This document shows, one piece after another, positions 61,309-64,000 of a stretch of 64,000 nt of DNA. The stretch is from assembly GCF_014839805.1 (NCBI RefSeq), contig NC_051134.1:12803170-12867169 (forward strand), read 5' to 3'. The position numbers were made by a program, and so were the translations under genes. The DNA is from Manduca sexta (lineage: Eukaryota > Arthropoda > Insecta > Lepidoptera > Sphingidae). Under the pieces are notes generated by a model. It was not told the DNA's origin. It searched no databases and saw nothing but the letters and a program-made list of their open reading frames with translations. The stretch's first letter is position 1. Each line of letters begins with the position of its first letter.

Positions 61309-61446
61309 CCGCCGGTGGCCTGGGTCTTGCGCTTCGCCATCGGAGGGTCATACATTTTTTATATTTTTATATGCATGTTTTATTTTTTAAATGTATATGT
61401 AAAAATGTAAAAAAAAAATACCTTTAAAATAAAGAGAATTAATATT

Positions 61447-61771
61447 ATATAATAATAATATCAGCCCTGTATTATATACTTGCCCACTGCTGAGCACGGG
61501 CCTCCTCTACTACTGAGAGGGATTTTGCTTTAGTCCACCACGCTGGCCTAGTGCGGATTTGTAGACTTCACACACCTTCGAAATTCCTATAGAGAACTTC
61601 TCAGATGTGCCGGTTTCCTCACGATGTTTTCCTTCACCGTTAAAGCGAACGATAAATTCACTAAGAATACACACATGGTTTTTTAGAAAAGTCAGAGGTG
61701 TGTGCCCTTGGGATTTGAACCTGCGGACATTCGTCTTGGCAGTCCGTTCCACACCCAACTAGGCTATCGCC
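61447..61771 (-). mobile_element. SINE family A carrying the LINE in its tail
   Basis: A minus-strand full-length copy. The head 'ggcgatagcctagttgggtg' reads leftwards from 61771, with box B 'ggttcaaatccc' near 61715, the body, and 'acagggctgat' near 61460, followed by a TAA tail. The tail is split: part lies right of the LINE (61441-61460) and part left of it (57437-57454). The 18-bp target duplications at 57419-57436 and 61772-61789 enclose both. Confidence 0.92.
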
Positions 61772-61789
61772 GGTTTTAAAGATAATATT
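61772..61789. repeat. Right target-site duplication of the SINE
   Basis: 'ggttttaaagataatatt' abuts the head of the SINE and matches 57419-57436 at 17 of 18 positions. Confidence 0.85.
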
Positions 61790-63551
61790 GGCGGAATCTA
61801 AATAATGTACAACATTTTACAGGATCAAATAAATTATTTTATTTTATTTCATTTCAATGCCAAGAGATGACTATAAGTTGTTGAATGCATAAATGTATGA
61901 GGTCTAGACACAAAAAATGATAAGAAACTCCAAGAGCTATTACAATACCGATAATATTATACATGGTTGGAAGGTTGGATTTTCAATCAGTATTATTTTT
62001 TATTTTTATTAATATCTTACAAAATAGCTTTAATAGCTTCCCGCTCTTTGCAAAAGTTTTGCGACAATTTAATATTTTTCAACAATTGACTTTTTCACTT
62101 TGTACATTTTCTACAAAGGTAGAAACTAGTAGTAGAAGGTACATAACCACATGTAGCTACATGGAAAAGCGTTTTTAACGAGATGAGAGATAGACAAGAC
62201 GAGCATTTACGTATAGATATCCGTATACGTGTAAATTTATATGTATACGTATGTAGTAAAATATTATGATATTGCTTGTACTTAGTAAACTACTATATGA
62301 ATCGATTTTAAAATTAAACTATTTTTTTGATTTTTCTCCCTAGGGAGAAGATTAAAATATAAAAATCGCGATAAAGTCCGAATAATAGTATAATTTTAAT
62401 GTAGAAAATTTGCGTAAACATAAGAAATCATTATACATAAATCGCTTTTTTGTATTAATATCAAATAAATACTTTAAAACCCAAAATCTCCATACTGATA
62501 AAGCATCTTCAAAAAATATCAAACGTTACTAACATAACTTTTCATCAAAAGATTTATTTATTAGTTACCTAGCAATGGAAATGTATTATTCAATGGAAGA
62601 CGATAGAAATAAGGGTTTAAATTACTAGCACGCTTTTCTAAGAACCACTTGATCTCAGATCCCTTCGTATTCCTTATCAAACAATTCTTTGACTTTAAAG
62701 ACACGAAACTAGTCCCGACGTCATATTTCAAAGAATCTGAATATACTAGAATCTTTCTCTGTTCTTGAATCGTACTTAATGAGGTTATAAAAATGAGTGA
62801 ACTTAAAAAGGAGCTCCGAATTTATGTTTGAAGTGTTCCTTTATGGTTAAAATAATTTAGTTATTTTTATTTAGATCGTATTTTATTCATCGTTATTGGT
62901 GATTATTTGGGGTACTATGATATATTTTAGGAACAAATAAAATGGGACACGGAATACCAGGACTTTATAATAAATAAATGCTTTGTTCAAAATTATTCGC
63001 CGAATATGATACGAAATAATTGAAAAGTGGATAGATATTTGTTACATTCCAAATTCTCTTTCCGTGAAAATGACACAATAGTTTTGGGCATACATAAAAT
63101 CTCAATCGATTTATTTTCTAAAGTACACCTTTATATTTATTTTGAGCACATGGTATTACACGAACTAATTACAAAACATACTTCCTTTTCTTTTAAATAC
63201 TCAATATAATATGTAAGTAAAGAAGTTAACATGTCAAATTCTTTTATATCTCATAAAATTTAAACAGTTAACTAAGTAATATTAAAACTATCGAAAACTA
63301 ATGAAGTGCTTGAGAGCGGGTCGTGCAGAATCGACTCTGTCCGATAATATAGTAATTTATTGGCCCATATTTCACCCAGTCTGGCCCCGATTGAACCCTT
63401 ATGACGACCCGGAATGCAGGGTTCCCACCTCGACATGGTTTTATTGAACGTGTTATAGCAGTTATAATGAAAGGCATTTTATGTATAGAAAAGGTTATGA
63501 AAAGTATTGTGGTTTTTACACGTTTATTCCACATACTAACTCTCCTTTCCT
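61790..63551. other. AT-rich stretch without recognised genes
   Basis: Only chance frames of 60-78 codons. A GC-richer patch at about 63310-63450 matches nothing else in the window. Confidence 0.35.
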
Positions 63552-63648
63552 AAGGCCTAATCCCTCTCAGTAGTAGAGGAGGCCTGTGCCCAACAGTGGG
63601 ACAGTATATAATACAGGGCTGATATTATATTATATTATATTATATTAT
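63552..63648 (+). repeat. SINE family A, 3' fragment with ATATT tail
   Basis: 'aaggcctaatccctctcagtag', 'gaggcctgtgcccaacag' and 'acagggctgat' are followed by four to five ATATT units. The head is missing. The right end directly abuts the 3' end of the LINE on the other strand. Confidence 0.85.
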
Positions 63649-63999
63649 TTTTGAGGTTTTCCTCTGCTCGAGCTAAGCTCGGTATACTGAGCGCCCGCCC
63701 TGAGACCCTCAGGGAAAGGGTGGCCCAGTTTCCCTTTAAGTGAAAACGGAATCCCCTAGAACTTTACTTATTATTTTTGTTGTGTGGATGGATGCCTGTT
63801 TCTGGATGATGTGTATGTTTATTCCTGAGTCCAATTTATTGCAGTATTTGTGTAGGGATTTCGCAATTACCCCTGTGGCTCCTACAACTATGGGAATGAT
63901 TTCTGTTGATGTGTTCCATAACCTGGCTATTTCGCGTTTCAGTGGATGGTATTTACTTAATTTTTCAATTTCTTTTGCTCCTATGTTATAATCTGATGG
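63649..63999 (-). mobile_element. 3' end of a second LINE, probably with restriction-like endonuclease
   Basis: The minus-strand frame 63736-63999 (88 codons including the stop) is cut by the window edge. Its sequence (K-L-S-K-Y-H-P-L-K, I-I-P-I-V-V-G, K-S-L-H-K-Y) lines up with the region just after the endonuclease core of the Dong-like protein (K-L-S-K-Y-L-D-L, I-V-P-I-V-V-S, K-S-L-D-Q-H). So it is the C-terminus of a related LINE of a different lineage. The 3' UTR is about 87 bp with GC-rich self-complementary pieces ('cccagtttccc' to 'gctcgagctaagctcgg'). It ends at a SINE A tail. Confidence 0.7.
63736..63999 (-). CDS. C-terminus of LINE protein (partial, runs off window)
   Basis: 87 codons plus TAA stop (63736-63738) are visible. 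The upstream part, including the reverse transcriptase and catalytic endonuclease residues, lies beyond the window. By position against the Dong-like protein the visible part begins just after the D-V-T-x-P endonuclease motif and contains the K-x-x-K-Y helix, the hydrophobic I-P-I-V-V strand and the terminal Q-K to K-V-L segment. There is no frameshift in the visible part. Its role would be target DNA cleavage and binding during retrotransposition. Clade not determined. Confidence 0.65.
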   Translation of the reverse strand, partial: PSDYNIGAKEIEKLSKYHPLKREIARLWNTSTEIIPIVVGATGVIAKSLHKYCNKLDSGINIHIIQKQASIHTTKIISKVLGDSVFT

Positions 64000-64000
64000 A

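Larger units (their letters stand above)
57455..61445 (+). mobile_element. Dong-like (R4 clade) non-LTR retrotransposon, near-intact
   Basis: A LINE with a single long reading frame (57697-61308, about 1.2 thousand codons). It carries reverse transcriptase motifs and, after them, a CCHC zinc knuckle and a restriction-like endonuclease of PD-D type. This order is typical of the R2/R4/CRE group and unlike APE-type LINEs. The element is preceded by an AAT array (57437-57454) and followed by a TAA-like run (61441-61460). Dong of Bombyx mori is known for inserting into TAA repeats, and this fits. The 5' UTR is about 240 bp and the 3' UTR about 135 bp with A-rich runs. The frame is broken twice: at about 59266-59275, in a run of five A's, and at about 59955-59995. 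The exact 3' end is uncertain by some 15 bases. GC content is visibly higher than in its surroundings. Confidence 0.88.

Overview
The window is AT-rich, gene-poor animal DNA that looks like intergenic or intronic sequence of a moth or butterfly. The order-level assignment rests on recognising dispersed repeat families common in Lepidoptera: tRNA-derived SINEs with internal Pol III boxes, short Helitrons ending in CTAG, and a Dong/R4-type LINE. It is inference, since no search was run. I find no bacterial operons, no CRISPR array, no rRNA and no genuine tRNA gene. No complete cellular protein-coding gene is visible. Nearly all open reading frames are short chance frames.

Layout. At 0-6.5 kb there are SINE fragments, a 522-bp Helitron (2921-3442), a nine-copy 85-bp minisatellite grown inside a dispersed repeat (3601-4369), and a SINE that probably landed in an older SINE. 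At 7-16 kb there are more SINEs (two nearly complete, one with a clean 13-bp target duplication), a second Helitron (14121-14906) and an 18-bp in-frame tandem repeat. At 16-31 kb the DNA is mostly unrecognised AT-rich sequence with SINE copies, a candidate DEG/ENaC-like exon (about 20.45-20.63 kb) and a compound pentamer/hexamer microsatellite (26.59-26.75 kb). At 31-57 kb the DNA is again sparse: an inverted SINE pair, LINE-like 3' ends, a modular SINE at 37.7 kb, interleaved duplications at 39.1-39.6 kb, two short Helitrons (one with two 3' ends), and two perfect 20-22 bp hairpins.

The most informative locus is 57.4-61.8 kb. A nearly intact Dong-like non-LTR retrotransposon, with reverse transcriptase plus a C-terminal restriction-like endonuclease, sits inside the TAA-repeat tail of a SINE. 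The SINE's own 18-bp target duplication (17/18 identical) now brackets both elements. The Dong reading frame is broken only by two single-base-type frameshifts. At the right edge (63.65-64.0 kb) the 3' end of a second LINE with a related C-terminus also abuts a SINE tail of the same family. Together these suggest that SINE A/T-rich tails act as landing sites for such LINEs. Elements interact here by nesting and target provision rather than by encoding a pathway.
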